DNA from: Roseomonas sp. | Lineage (GTDB): Bacteria > Pseudomonadota > Alphaproteobacteria > Acetobacterales > Acetobacteraceae | Assembly (NCBI GenBank): GCA_031180725.1 | Contig: JAPSLO010000002.1 | Span: 496,001-560,000 of the forward strand | Reading direction: 5' to 3' | Length of the DNA: 64,000 nt | In this document: in pieces, positions 49,832-59,102 of the stretch | How positions within the stretch are numbered: position 1 is the first letter of the stretch | How the letters are laid out: every line of letters begins with the position of its first letter | The notes under the pieces: model-generated | Database searches by the model: none | What the model saw: only the letters and a program-made list of their open reading frames with translations | Told to the model about the DNA's origin: nothing | Made by a program: the position numbers and the translations under genes

Positions 49832-50641
49832 TCAGCCTTGAGATGGTCCGGCCGCCGAGGATCTGCTAACCCAGTTGCCAATGGCACGAGCGACAAGGGC
49901 GCCGTAGTCAGCATTCATGTGAGTGTATTCCTCCTCGGTCTTGTCTGCGTCCAGACGCAAGCTGCCGCGATTAAAGATGGCGAGGGTATAACCGCTGGCT
50001 GCCAGCGTTTCCGCGGGTTGGGGGATGAAGGTCATGCCAGCTTCCGCATAAGCGTCCACCGTGACCTGAGCGAAAATTCGGTGTGCGTCTACTACGCCCT
50101 CTGGATTCTGCTCGAGAGCCCTGACAATGCGGCTATGCGGGTCACTATCCTGGCGAATGACAGTCTCGCTGCGCATGGGCAAAGCCGACACCGCGATATT
50201 GAGGCCAGCGAATGTCGACCTCAGGCCGCCGGGAACTCTCTTTCGGGCAATGTCGCGACAGAAGGCACGGAAAGCGGGCAATGACAGCAATGTCCCGGCT
50301 TGCGGCGGGACAGAACGCAGCCCAGCGACCCCGCAGGACAACAGCATCTCCAGCATAGCTGCGGCGTTGTAGTGCTGACCGATCACGGTAACATGGGTGA
50401 ATTGCGCCAGGTCGCGCACCAGCTCGCCATTCACTGCACGCATGACAGCCAGACGTCGCTCCGGCAGGTCGCTTGTGTCATGCAGGCCGTAGATCGCTCC
50501 TTGTCCGCGGCTGAAGCGCGCGAATACTGTGACGGGGGCTGCCAGGAAGTCGGCCTCAATTTGGGGGTACTCGGCAGCAACGGCCTTCCACCCCGCGTAG
50601 ACAGCGGCAGTATGGGAACTGCCGACGATCAGAAGCCGCAT
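49832..50641 (-). CDS. SGNH-like hypothetical protein paired with a GSCFA protein
   Basis: A 269-residue protein starting MRLLIVGSSHTAAVYAGWKA, where GSSH resembles block I of SGNH-type hydrolases. FTHVTVIGQHYNAA and a C-terminal VDAHRIFAQVTVDAYAEAGM follow. The usual GDSL block is altered to GSSH, so hydrolytic activity is uncertain. ATG 50641 overlaps the GSCFA stop as TGATG. The pair has visibly lower GC than neighbouring genes, suggesting later acquisition. A role in acyl decoration of a surface polysaccharide is inference. Confidence 0.7.
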   Translation of the reverse strand: MRLLIVGSSHTAAVYAGWKAVAAEYPQIEADFLAAPVTVFARFSRGQGAIYGLHDTSDLPERRLAVMRAVNGELVRDLAQFTHVTVIGQHYNAAAMLEMLLSCGVAGLRSVPPQAGTLLSLPAFRAFCRDIARKRVPGGLRSTFAGLNIAVSALPMRSETVIRQDSDPHSRIVRALEQNPEGVVDAHRIFAQVTVDAYAEAGMTFIPQPAETLAASGYTLAIFNRGSLRLDADKTEEEYTHMNADYGALVARAIGNWVSRSSAAGPSQG

Positions 50642-51882
50642 CACTTACGGAACGCCTCCAAGAGCGCTTCTTCACAGACCACATCCTCCGCTTCGGTCTG
50701 AGCGGGCACTACGTCTTTCTTTGGCCTGCCTGAGCGCGCGGCGAGCCGCGCCGCCTGTCGTGCTTCGCGCTCCGCCCGGCGAGCCCTGCGCTCCTCCCGC
50801 GTCAGTGCTGCTGCCGCGGACTCTCCGCTACGAATCCCGGGACTCCGGGGCCCTTTCCGTGGCCCTAGCTTCTTCAGGCCTGCCGCACTCCTAGCGGCCG
50901 TCATCCCCGTGGGCTCGGCCTGCGGCAGCAGTGGGACCCCTTGCGCCGCCATGAACAATGACATCGCGCGATGGACGCCTGCCGCGGTGACTGATCGCAG
51001 GTTCGGCTCGTAGAACCGGCCGCCCGCCTTTTGCGAGGTGATGATCTCGTAAGACGGAAAATAGTCCAGGTCGTCGAGTGTGGCATAGAGCTCGCCTGCC
51101 ACTGCGCGAAGGATGGCCTTCGAATGAGCCGTGGCGACTTCGACATGCTGTCCTGAAGCGGTCGCAGTCAGTGGCACCGGTGATACGGTGACGACGAATC
51201 GCATCGCCGGGTTGACCGCCCGCAGCCGGTCGCGCACTGCCAGGAAATCCGCAAGGATCTCGGGGTAGCTGTAGTTGCGGAAGGCGAAGACCGCTGGGTC
51301 ATAGCTGCCCGCGATTGTCCCCGGTGCTGTCGGATATACAGTGCCGCTATCGCGATGGACCCAAGCCTCCGTCAGCCCGAAGGTGAACACAAAGACATCC
51401 GCCGAAGCAAAGACCTTCCTCACCTGCGCGAGATGATGGGCGCGCTGCTCCATCACGGCCTCGGGGCTTTCGAGACCTTCAGGCTCGACCCCCGGGCGCT
51501 GCGCGTCGTAGAAGCGCCCGTCACGCTCCCAGACGGGCAGCGCTGGGGTGTATCGCCCCTCGGCCTCGTTGATTAGCTGCAGTAGCTGACGCACGGTATA
51601 GATGTTGGCGTAGCGGGCCGAAAACAGGCCGTAGCCGAACCGTGCAGCGGTCGCAGGATCGGCACCCGGCGGTGGCGGTTCTGCATCGATGACAGCAAAG
51701 CCCTGCTGGCGTAGAGTGCGTCCGACGTGCTGCGCGAAGCACGACCCCGCTGTGGCGATGCGATCGGCCTTCGATACGGTGAACCGAGGATGAAACAAAT
51801 CACCGGGATCGTCGTCCGCACGCTCCGCGACGGCTTGGCGCCAGAAAGCACGGGCTGGTAAGTTCGAGTAGGGAGAAAGCAC
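50641..51882 (-). CDS. GSCFA-domain protein
   Basis: A 413-residue protein of the GSCFA family (SGNH-like fold). The diagnostic block is ADRIATAGSCFAQHVGRTLR. VFVFTFGLTEAWVHRDSGTV and FVVTVSPVPLTATA match later blocks. The C-terminal tail (from about 340) is rich in Arg/Ala (EERRARRAEREARQAARLAA) and probably disordered. The track start at 52011 is GTG with no ribosome binding site; GTG 51882 follows GAGGGCGCTGTC and gives the expected LSPYSNLPARAFW start, so I chose it. GSCFA proteins often accompany surface-polysaccharide genes. Confidence 0.85.
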   Translation of the reverse strand: MLSPYSNLPARAFWRQAVAERADDDPGDLFHPRFTVSKADRIATAGSCFAQHVGRTLRQQGFAVIDAEPPPPGADPATAARFGYGLFSARYANIYTVRQLLQLINEAEGRYTPALPVWERDGRFYDAQRPGVEPEGLESPEAVMEQRAHHLAQVRKVFASADVFVFTFGLTEAWVHRDSGTVYPTAPGTIAGSYDPAVFAFRNYSYPEILADFLAVRDRLRAVNPAMRFVVTVSPVPLTATASGQHVEVATAHSKAILRAVAGELYATLDDLDYFPSYEIITSQKAGGRFYEPNLRSVTAAGVHRAMSLFMAAQGVPLLPQAEPTGMTAARSAAGLKKLGPRKGPRSPGIRSGESAAAALTREERRARRAEREARQAARLAARSGRPKKDVVPAQTEAEDVVCEEALLEAFRK

Positions 51883-52257
51883 GACAGCGCCCTCTATTTT
51901 GGCTTCTGGAACAGCATGCTCGTGCTGCGCCCTATTCTGGTCAAGCTGTAACGGCTCGTCACCGCCACTGAGGGCGTTACCTTGCACAAACAGGCCCGGC
52001 CGCGCGCTCACATCGGCCTAGGCCGGACGCTGTCCGTACCGGCTGCCTCTCATTCGGTCAATTGCCGATCAGCAGGTCAGGTCGCTGGCTTAGCCGACAG
52101 CCAGTAGGCTGCATGTTAGCGATACCGCCCACAAGGCCGCAGCCGCAGCGGGCGCAGGTCTGGGCATTTCCTCGGGACCGAGATGGCCGGTCGGCTTCGG
52201 CGCTCCATCCGTGTGGCGAAACACCCGCCAAAGTTAACGGGCGATCTCCTCGGCGCC
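51883..52257. other. Gene-free gap
   Basis: About 375 bp between the GSCFA gene and the end of the ECF41 operon. No credible ORF, dyad or terminator was seen; it should contain the promoter of the GSCFA pair. Confidence 0.35.
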
Positions 52258-53127
52258 TCAGCCCTGCCCGACCGCCTCGGCGACGCGCGTCAGCTTCTCC
52301 GGGTTGCGGGTGATGTAGATGGCGGTGATGCGGCCGTCCGCGATGTCCAGCGCGGTGGTCTGCAGCACGCCGTCCCGTTCCCGGCTGATATAGCCCGGCA
52401 AGCCATCGATCCAGGCCAGCCGGATGAGTTCCGCCGGCCGGTACTTCAGCTTGCGGTGCAGCCCGGCGAACAGCCGCAGCACACGGTCCAGCCCATGAAT
52501 CGGGTTCAGGAAGGCCAGCACCTTGCCGCCGCCATCGGACTGCGCAGTCACACCTTCGGCCAGCAGGCCGCGCAGCGTCTCAAGGTCGCCCGATGTCGCG
52601 GCCTCGAAGAAGGCCAGGGCGATACGTTCACCCTCCGCCTTCGCCACCGGGAAGCGCGGGCGGGCGGCACGCACATGCTGGCGTGCCCGGCTGGCCAGTT
52701 GGCGCGCCGCCGCCGGATCCCGCCCGATCGCCGCGGCGACCTCCGGCAGGGGCACCTCGAAGATGTCGTGCAGGAGGAAGGCGGCGCGTTCCAGCGGCGA
52801 AAGCCGCTCCAGAGCCAGCATCAGGGTGAGGGTCAGATCCTCGGGCTCCGGCGCGGGGTCGATGATCGGTTCGGGCAGCCAGTGGCCCACATAGATCTCG
52901 CGCCTGGCGCGCGCCGAATCCATGGCATCGAGGCAGAGGCGGGAGACGGTGCGGGCCAGGAAGGCGGCCGGATCCCGCACCGCTTCCCGGTCCGCGCGCT
53001 GCCAGCGGATCCAGGCTTCCTGCACCACGTCCTCGGCTTCCGCCATGGAGCCCAGCATGCGGTAGGCCAGGCGCAGCAGCCGGGGCCGCTGCGCCGCGAA
53101 GACCTCCGCCGCCGCGTCAGGCTGCAC
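52258..53127 (-). CDS. ECF41-group RNA polymerase sigma factor (SigJ-like)
   Basis: Extracytoplasmic-function sigma factor of 289 residues. Region 2 (about 10-80) has RLAYRMLGSMAEAEDVVQEA. Region 4 (about 105-160) has LSPLERAAFLLHDIFEVPLP and AAAIGRDPAAARQLASRARQ. A C-terminal SnoaL-like extension carries the ECF41 hallmarks DGGGK and NPEKL. In this group the extension, not a separate anti-sigma, controls activity. The start is GTG 53127, overlapping the upstream AhpD-like gene by 11 bp. Confidence 0.95.
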   Translation of the reverse strand: MQPDAAAEVFAAQRPRLLRLAYRMLGSMAEAEDVVQEAWIRWQRADREAVRDPAAFLARTVSRLCLDAMDSARARREIYVGHWLPEPIIDPAPEPEDLTLTLMLALERLSPLERAAFLLHDIFEVPLPEVAAAIGRDPAAARQLASRARQHVRAARPRFPVAKAEGERIALAFFEAATSGDLETLRGLLAEGVTAQSDGGGKVLAFLNPIHGLDRVLRLFAGLHRKLKYRPAELIRLAWIDGLPGYISRERDGVLQTTALDIADGRITAIYITRNPEKLTRVAEAVGQG

Positions 53128-53581
53128 GCGCCGTCCCTGCGGGATGCGCGGCCCGGAAGCCTACCTGCAGCCGGTTCCAGGTGTTGATGGCGCCGATGGC
53201 CAGGGTCAGCTGCACCTGCTCGGCCGGGCTGAATTCCGCCTGCAGCAGGGCGTAGTCCTCATCCGGCGCGCCGGTCTCGGCTAGCAGGGTCAGCGCTTCC
53301 GTCCAGGCCAGTGCCGCGCGTTCCCGCGAGTTGAACAGCGAGGATTCACGCCAGGCAGCCACCATGTGCAGGCGCATGGGGTCCTCGCCCATGGCCAGCG
53401 CTTCGGTCACATGCATGTGGATGCAGAAGGCACAGTGATTGAGCTGGGATGCGCGCAGCTTCACCAGTTCCAGCAGCCGCAGGTCCAGGCCACTGGCTTT
53501 CAGGCTGGCTTCCAGCGCCCGCATGGCCTTGATGCCTTCGGGCGCCAGCTGGAAATGGTTGGGCAGGCGGGGGGTTGTCAT
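53117..53581 (-). CDS. Carboxymuconolactone decarboxylase/AhpD-family protein (ECF41 partner)
   Basis: AhpD-fold protein of 154 residues. ELVKLRASQLNHCAFCIHMH contains the CxxC-xxxH redox motif, and AWRESSLFNSRERAALAWTE is the second conserved block. ATG 53581 has GAGGAGAGTGCGACC upstream and a match to the ECF41 promoter before it. Proteins of this type are the usual genomic neighbour and main target of ECF41 sigma factors. Probable thiol-dependent peroxidase-like or reductase role. Confidence 0.93.
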   Translation of the reverse strand: MTTPRLPNHFQLAPEGIKAMRALEASLKASGLDLRLLELVKLRASQLNHCAFCIHMHVTEALAMGEDPMRLHMVAAWRESSLFNSRERAALAWTEALTLLAETGAPDEDYALLQAEFSPAEQVQLTLAIGAINTWNRLQVGFRAAHPAGTARAA

Positions 53582-53617
53582 GGTCGCACTCTCCTCAATG
53601 CGATTGCACGCCCCGAG

Positions 53618-53644
53618 GACGGCACAGCAGAAGAGGGTGTGACA
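53618..53644 (-). promoter_or_regulatory. ECF41-type promoter
   Basis: On the minus strand, TGTCACA - 16 nt - CGTC, the published ECF41 -35 and -10 motifs with correct spacing, 36 nt upstream of the AhpD-like gene. It implies autoregulation of the two-gene operon. Confidence 0.85.
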
Positions 53645-53707
53645 TGCCGGCGCCAAAAAAAAGCGGCCGCAGGGCCCGGGCGGGGTCACCGCCCAGGCCG
53701 GGCCTCG

Positions 53708-54688
53708 TCACTCCGGCTGGTAGTTCACGCTGCGCAGAAGCTCCGACGCGCGGGTGATCTCGGCGGCGATGAACTGCCTGGACTGGGCCGGCGTCTCGAT
53801 CACCGGCTCCAGCACCTGCTGGGTCAGGCGCTGCACGATGGCCGGGTCACGCATCGTCTCGTGCATCAGGGCGTTGATGCGCATGACGATCTCGTTCGGC
53901 GTGCCCTTCGGCGCCCAGACGCCGTACCAGGATCCGAACTCGTAGCCGGGCAGGCCGGCCTCGGCCATCGTCGGCACATTCGGCGCCAGCTGCGACCGTT
54001 CCTTGGAAGCGATGCCCAGGGCGCGGATACGGCCGCCTTCCACATGCGGCAGGATGTTGGAGGACGGGTCGATCAGCAGATGGACATTGCCCGCCATCAG
54101 GTCCTGCAGCGCCGGCTGGGTGCCGCGATAGGCCACCATTTCCAGATTCGCGCCGGTGCGGCGGTTCAGCTCGATCGTGGCCAGGTGGCTGGCGGCGCCG
54201 AGGGATGTGATGGCGATGCTCCATTCCCGCGGGCGGGCCTTCGCGGCCTCGATCACCTCGGCCAGCGTCCGCTGCGGGCGGGCGGCGGTGATGGCCATCA
54301 CCAGCGGTGCCTGGGCGGTGCGGGCGCAGACTTCCAGATCCGTCATCGGATCGAAATTCGCGTTTTTCAACACCAGCGGCATCACGGCGGTGTTGAAGGC
54401 GGAAGCCAGCAGTGTGTAGCCATCCGGCGCGGCGCCCAGCACTTCCCGCGTGCCGACCAGGCCAGCGCCGCCGGTGCGGTTCTCGGCCACCGCGACGGCG
54501 CCCAGCTTCTCCTGCAGGCGGGCGGCGGTGAGGCGCGCCAGCATGTCGTTGGCCGCGCCCGGCGGCCAGGGGCAGACCACCCGGATGGGGCGGCCGTGCG
54601 GCCAGGCGGCCTGCGCGCGGACAGTGGGCGCGGCCAGCAGGCCCAGGCTGCCGGCGGCGCCGGCGGCAAGCAGCGAACGTCTTTTCAT
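53708..54688 (-). CDS. Bug/TctC-family tripartite tricarboxylate receptor
   Basis: Periplasmic binding protein of 326 residues. A signal peptide (MKRRSLLAAGAAGSLGLLAA) precedes WPHGRPIRVVCPWPPGAAND, VAENRTGGAGLVGTREVLGA and GANLEMVAYRGTQPALQDLM. It is the last gene of the IclR-kinase-PdxA2-FeADH-BNR operon, 25 bp after the BNR gene, so it is the likely binding protein for that pathway's acid substrate. No TctAB genes are present in the window. Confidence 0.94.
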   Translation of the reverse strand: MKRRSLLAAGAAGSLGLLAAPTVRAQAAWPHGRPIRVVCPWPPGAANDMLARLTAARLQEKLGAVAVAENRTGGAGLVGTREVLGAAPDGYTLLASAFNTAVMPLVLKNANFDPMTDLEVCARTAQAPLVMAITAARPQRTLAEVIEAAKARPREWSIAITSLGAASHLATIELNRRTGANLEMVAYRGTQPALQDLMAGNVHLLIDPSSNILPHVEGGRIRALGIASKERSQLAPNVPTMAEAGLPGYEFGSWYGVWAPKGTPNEIVMRINALMHETMRDPAIVQRLTQQVLEPVIETPAQSRQFIAAEITRASELLRSVNYQPE

Positions 54689-54713
54689 GGTCGTTTCCTC
54701 CTTGATCGTTGGT

Positions 54714-55856
54714 TCAGGCCGTGGCCGCCTTCACCCAATCCTCGTCCACCCGCACATGGCGGATCGCCTGGCGGAAATGCGTGTAGGCCAGGTGCAGCGC
54801 GCCATCCGGCGCCTGCAGGATGGAAGGATAGGAAAGCTCGCGGTTGAGCTTCTCCTTCGAGTTGTTGGTCAGGCAGAAACCATCGCCGGTTTCCACATCG
54901 CGCCGGTGCGGCCAGGTGCGGCCGCCGTCCTCGGAGATGGCGATGGTCATCGGTGCGCGCGGCGCGCCCCAGAAGGCGTTGCGGCCAGTGACGGGCGCTT
55001 CCTCCGCCAGCTCGCCGCCGAGATCGTCATAGAGTGATTTGCGCCGGGCGGTGGCGTCCGCCGCGCTGGCATGGTTGTAGGCCAGCGCGATATGGCCATT
55101 CGCCAGCACTGTCGCCTGGATGGAGCTGTTGTTGTTGGGCAGCTCCGTGCGCTCCGGCGCGGTCCAGTCGCGGCCGTTCATGGAACGCGAGGCGTAGATA
55201 TTGTCCGCCCAGCGGCTGCGGTACAGCGCCAGCAGCGAGCCATCCTGCAGCTTCAGGATGTTCATGTGTACGCAGCCCGTGCTGCCGGGCACGTCATGCT
55301 CCGACCAGTGCTGTCCCTGGTCAGTGGAGAGGAGGACGAAGCTGCTGTCGTCATCACCGCGCCAGGCACCGGCGGGCGGCGTCGGGCAACGCCAGGCCGG
55401 CAGCAGCCAGGCGCCATCCCGCATCACAATGACGGGCTGGCGGATGAAGGTGCCGGGCCGGTCGATCAGCGTGCCGATCGCTCCCCAACTCGCGCCGCCA
55501 TCGGCGGAGATGCGGTGGCGCACGATGGCGGTGTCCTGGTAGCCAGAGACCTGCGCAGTCCAGAGCAGCCAGAGCTTGCCATCCGGCGCGGTGAACAGCA
55601 GCGGGTTCTGCTCCGACCGCGTCGGATCGTCGCTGAGCTTCACCGCTTCCGTCCATCCCGCCTCACCCGGCTTCAGGCGCGAGAAATGCACGGAGATGTC
55701 CGGGACGCCTTCCTGCGTGCCGCCGAACCACACGCAGCCCAGATCGCCATCCGGCAGCATGTGCAGGAAGGCGGCGTGGTTCTGCACGCAGGGCGTGGGA
55801 ATGAAGTGGTCTTCGTGAACTGGCGCCAGTGCGCCGGCGGAAGCGGTGCCGTCCAT
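54714..55856 (-). CDS. Sialidase-fold (BNR repeat) protein
   Basis: Six-bladed propeller protein of 380 residues with three Asp boxes: SADGGASWG, STDQGQHWS and SEDGGRTWP. PCVQNHAAFLHMLPDGDLGC at the start matches the BNR_2 sialidase-like group. It has no signal peptide, so it is probably cytosolic. ATG 55856 is 2 bp after the FeADH stop; the 723-residue track ORF is an upstream shadow. The full catalytic triad of true sialidases was not verified. In this operon it may act on a glycoside or lactone of the acid sugar; function uncertain. Confidence 0.85.
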   Translation of the reverse strand: MDGTASAGALAPVHEDHFIPTPCVQNHAAFLHMLPDGDLGCVWFGGTQEGVPDISVHFSRLKPGEAGWTEAVKLSDDPTRSEQNPLLFTAPDGKLWLLWTAQVSGYQDTAIVRHRISADGGASWGAIGTLIDRPGTFIRQPVIVMRDGAWLLPAWRCPTPPAGAWRGDDDSSFVLLSTDQGQHWSEHDVPGSTGCVHMNILKLQDGSLLALYRSRWADNIYASRSMNGRDWTAPERTELPNNNSSIQATVLANGHIALAYNHASAADATARRKSLYDDLGGELAEEAPVTGRNAFWGAPRAPMTIAISEDGGRTWPHRRDVETGDGFCLTNNSKEKLNRELSYPSILQAPDGALHLAYTHFRQAIRHVRVDEDWVKAATA

Positions 55857-55858
55857 GC

Positions 55859-56968
55859 TCAGTACGCCTTGCGGTAGAGGTCGAGGATCTCGGCTTCGGA
55901 GATCTCGCGCGGGTTGAAGTCCAGCAGGCGGCGGATGGCGTGCGCCTCGGCCGCCATGGCGGGCAGGTCGGGATCCGCCACGCCCAGCTTCGATAGGCGC
56001 ATCTCCAGCCCGAGCTTCGCGCACCATTCGTAAGCGCCCTCGGGGCTGTCGACGCCCAGCGCATCCAGCGTCAGCCGCGTCTTCCCGGGCTGCGCCGGCG
56101 CGTTGAAGGCGAGGGTGTGCGGGAAGATCACCGCGCAGGCCAAGCCATGCGGCAGGTGGTGCCGCGTGCCCAGCGGATAGGCCACCGCATGGCCCGCCGT
56201 GGTGTTCACCGGACCCAGGCAGTAGCCACCGTACAGCGAGGCCAGCGCCAGACCCGCCCGCGCTTCCTTGTCTCTGCCATCCGCCACCGCGCGCGGCAGA
56301 TAGCGGCCGACCAGCCGGATGCCTTCCAACGCATAAAGGTCGATCAGCGGATGGGCGCGCTTGCTGGTGAAGGCCTCGGCGCAATGCGCCAGCGCATCCA
56401 CGCCGGTGGCGGCGGTGACGGCGGGCGGCACCGTCATGGTCAGATCCGGGTCCACCACGGCCAGGTCCGCCAGCATGAAGCGGCTCTGCACCGCCAGCTT
56501 CGCCTGGCTGGCGGGATCGGTGACCAGCGCGCGCGTGCCGGCCTCGCTGCCCGTGCCGGCGGTGGTCGGCACCTGGGCGAGCGCGACGCGGCGGCCCTTT
56601 ACCTTCTCCGGCCCGACCACCTCCTCCAATGTCTGGCCGCTGCCGGGCAGCACGGCGACCAGCTTCGCCAGATCCATCGCGCTGCCGCCACCGAAGCCGA
56701 TGACGAGATACGGCTTCACCCGCGCCGCCATGGCCAGCGCCTTGTCCAGGTTCGGGATGTCGGGCTCCGGCTTCACCTCGCCGAACACCTCCACCTGCCC
56801 CTTCAGACCCAGCAGGCCGATGCGTGCGGCGTTGAAGGCATCCGCCACCACCAGGATCCGCGACAGCGCCTTCTCCTGCGCCCATTCGCCCACCAACGCG
56901 GCGCGCCCGCCGCCGAATTCGATGCGCGGGGGACGGAGGATCTCGATCGGCGTCAGCAGCGATGTCAT
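55859..56968 (-). CDS. Iron-containing (group III) alcohol dehydrogenase
   Basis: NAD(P)-dependent dehydrogenase of 369 residues. The nucleotide site has LVIGFGGGSAMDLAKLVAVL and PTTAGTGSEAG. The metal site has the D/H ligands in GVDALAHCAEAFTS and TRHHLPHGLACAV. ATG 56968 overlaps the pdxA-like gene by ATGA. It probably oxidises the hydroxyl acid or reduces an aldehyde intermediate in the same pathway. Confidence 0.93.
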   Translation of the reverse strand: MTSLLTPIEILRPPRIEFGGGRAALVGEWAQEKALSRILVVADAFNAARIGLLGLKGQVEVFGEVKPEPDIPNLDKALAMAARVKPYLVIGFGGGSAMDLAKLVAVLPGSGQTLEEVVGPEKVKGRRVALAQVPTTAGTGSEAGTRALVTDPASQAKLAVQSRFMLADLAVVDPDLTMTVPPAVTAATGVDALAHCAEAFTSKRAHPLIDLYALEGIRLVGRYLPRAVADGRDKEARAGLALASLYGGYCLGPVNTTAGHAVAYPLGTRHHLPHGLACAVIFPHTLAFNAPAQPGKTRLTLDALGVDSPEGAYEWCAKLGLEMRLSKLGVADPDLPAMAAEAHAIRRLLDFNPREISEAEILDLYRKAY

Positions 56969-58008
56969 GGCGTGTCCTCCGCCCGGGCAGCGCGACGCGC
57001 CGCCAGGGCTTCCGCGAATTCGATGGCCTCGATCAGGCTGCGCTCGCTGGCGATGCCCTTGCCCGCGATGTCGAAGGCGGTGCCGTGGTCCACCGAGGTG
57101 CGGATCACCGGCAGGCCGAGCGTGATGTTCACGCCTGACAGCGCATCCCATTTTCCCGTCGCGGGATCCACATGGAAGCCCAGCAGCTTCACCGGGATGT
57201 GCCCCTGGTCGTGGTACATCGCGACCACCGCATCGTACTGCCCGGCGCGCAGCTTCACGAAGACCGTATCGCCCGGCACGGGCCCCACCACATCCATGCC
57301 ATCCGCCACCGCCTGCGCGATGACCGGCGCCGTCACTTCGATATCCTGTCGGCCGAACAGCCCGCCCTCCCCGGCATGCGGATTCAGCGCGGCGACGGCG
57401 ATGCGCGGCTTCGGGATGCCCAGATCCAGCAGCGCCCGATGCGTCAGGTCGAGCACCAGCCGGATGCGCTGCGGCGTGGCGCGCTTCGGCACATCCTCCA
57501 GCGCGATATGCGTCGTCACATGGCTGACGCGCATATTGCCATGCGCCAGCAGCATCACGCTGCCCTTCACGCCAGTCAACTCGGCCAGCATCTCGGTATG
57601 ACCGGCATAATGGTAGCCGGCCTTGTTCAGCGCTTCCTTGTTCAGCGGCGCGGTGACGATGCCGCCGACGCGGCCCTGCATCGCCAGCTTCACGCCACGC
57701 TCCACCGCCAGATAGGCCAGCCGCCCGCCATCGGCGGAGAGCTGACCGGGCAAAATAGGCGCGCCTTCGGGCCCGGCCTGCAGGAATCCCAGTGCCGGCC
57801 ATTCGCCGGCCTCCGTCACCTCGGGGATCGGCTCGCCGCCGACCAGCGCACGGGCACGTTCCAGCGCCGGCCCGCTGCCGATCAGCAGCAGCTTCAGTGC
57901 ACCGGCGGCGATGCGCGGCGCCAGGGCGCCGCATGCCTTGACGATGATCTCCGGCCCGATGCCGGCCGGGTCGCCCATGGTGATGGCCAGGTGGCGTGGC
58001 GTGTTCAT
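56965..58008 (-). CDS. PdxA-like 4-phosphohydroxyacid dehydrogenase (PdxA2)
   Basis: NAD-dependent dehydrogenase/decarboxylase of 347 residues. ITMGDPAGIGPEIIVKACGA, the metal-ligand segments VSHVTTHIALEDVP and MYHDQGHIPVKLLGFH, and AALNPHAGEGGLFGRQ are all kept. True PdxA acts in pyridoxal phosphate synthesis. Pairing with a DUF1537 kinase points instead to PdxA2, which converts 4-phospho-threonate or -erythronate to dihydroxyacetone phosphate and CO2. Overlaps both neighbours by 4 bp. Confidence 0.93.
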   Translation of the reverse strand: MNTPRHLAITMGDPAGIGPEIIVKACGALAPRIAAGALKLLLIGSGPALERARALVGGEPIPEVTEAGEWPALGFLQAGPEGAPILPGQLSADGGRLAYLAVERGVKLAMQGRVGGIVTAPLNKEALNKAGYHYAGHTEMLAELTGVKGSVMLLAHGNMRVSHVTTHIALEDVPKRATPQRIRLVLDLTHRALLDLGIPKPRIAVAALNPHAGEGGLFGRQDIEVTAPVIAQAVADGMDVVGPVPGDTVFVKLRAGQYDAVVAMYHDQGHIPVKLLGFHVDPATGKWDALSGVNITLGLPVIRTSVDHGTAFDIAGKGIASERSLIEAIEFAEALAARRAARAEDTP

Positions 58009-59102
58009 GCTGTCAGCCGATCCGCGATGAAGCCGTTGGCGGCGAGAAGGTCTCGCCAGAGACCATCTTCGCCGAAGGCGCCGGATTTGGAGATCACCTC
58101 CACCCCGTCCCAGCGCCCCCCGCGCAGCACCGAGCGCGGCACACCCGGGCCGACCAGGCCCCGCGTCGCCAGCGCAGTGGCGCCCAGCGCGTCGCACAGT
58201 CCTGCCAGCGTTGCGCCGCCCGCCACCAGTAGCGCGCCGGGTGCCGGAAGACGGGCGATCAACGCCGCGAAGAGCTTCGCAATGCGTTCTGCCGCCACGG
58301 CGCGATCCATGCCCGCCGGCAGATCCGCGCTGACCAGCGCCGCACCATCCCGCTGCAGATGCGCTGCGAGGCGGCCGGCACCCTCATCCTCCGCCAGCCG
58401 CAGCCACAGCGGCCCGCAGGCGGCAAGCTGCCGCAGCGTCGTGCCCTGGTCCGATCCAAACAGGCCCAGCACCGGTCCGCGCAGCGCGCGATCCACCGGC
58501 GCCGGCGCTTCCGCCGCCAGGGCGCGCGCCAGCCCGCCGCTGCCGCACCACAGAACCGGGCCAGGCGCCGCGCGGCCGCAGGCGACGATACGCGCCATCT
58601 CCTCCTCGGTGGCGGCGTCGAACACCGCGATGCCCCGCGGCAGCGGCCGCGCGGCGTCGCCGGGGATAGCCTCCAGCCCCTCCGCCGCCAGCAATTCGGC
58701 CAGCGGCGCGGCCACCGGCCGCCAGGCCCCGTCGCGCAACGCCCATTGCGAACCGCCGCGCGTCACCCGGTCCTGCGCCGGGAAGGCCGGCGCCAGGACC
58801 ACGCTGCGCCAGATGCCGCCCCGCAGGCAGGCCGCCAACTCGGCCATCGGATGGCCACGCAGCAGGCTGTCCAGCTTCTTAAAGGCAATATCGGCGCCGG
58901 ACAGCAACGGCGCCGCCTGTGTCACCCGTTCCACCGCGACCTCGCGCGGCGCCTCGCGCGTCGCGGTATCCAAGGCCGCGCTGCCGGCCTGCACCGTTCC
59001 ACCGCGCGGCACGGGCACCGCGCCGCAAAGCCCGGCGAACTCCGCCGCGCTGTCCAGCGCGCCGGTCAGGTCATCGGCCAGCAGGCGCAGCACGGGCTTC
59101 AT
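58005..59102 (-). CDS. Four-carbon acid sugar kinase (DUF1537 family)
   Basis: ATP-dependent kinase of 365 residues phosphorylating C4 sugar acids such as D-threonate or erythronate. The N-terminal LRLLADDLTGALDSAAEFAG and FKKLDSLLRGHPMAEL are the family substrate-binding motifs. The C-terminal nucleotide domain has LVAGGATLAGLCDALGATAL and VEVISKSGAFGEDGLWRDLL. It overlaps iclR and pdxA2 by ATGA on both sides. Somewhat shorter than the usual 400-430 residues. Confidence 0.93.
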   Translation of the reverse strand: MKPVLRLLADDLTGALDSAAEFAGLCGAVPVPRGGTVQAGSAALDTATREAPREVAVERVTQAAPLLSGADIAFKKLDSLLRGHPMAELAACLRGGIWRSVVLAPAFPAQDRVTRGGSQWALRDGAWRPVAAPLAELLAAEGLEAIPGDAARPLPRGIAVFDAATEEEMARIVACGRAAPGPVLWCGSGGLARALAAEAPAPVDRALRGPVLGLFGSDQGTTLRQLAACGPLWLRLAEDEGAGRLAAHLQRDGAALVSADLPAGMDRAVAAERIAKLFAALIARLPAPGALLVAGGATLAGLCDALGATALATRGLVGPGVPRSVLRGGRWDGVEVISKSGAFGEDGLWRDLLAANGFIADRLTA

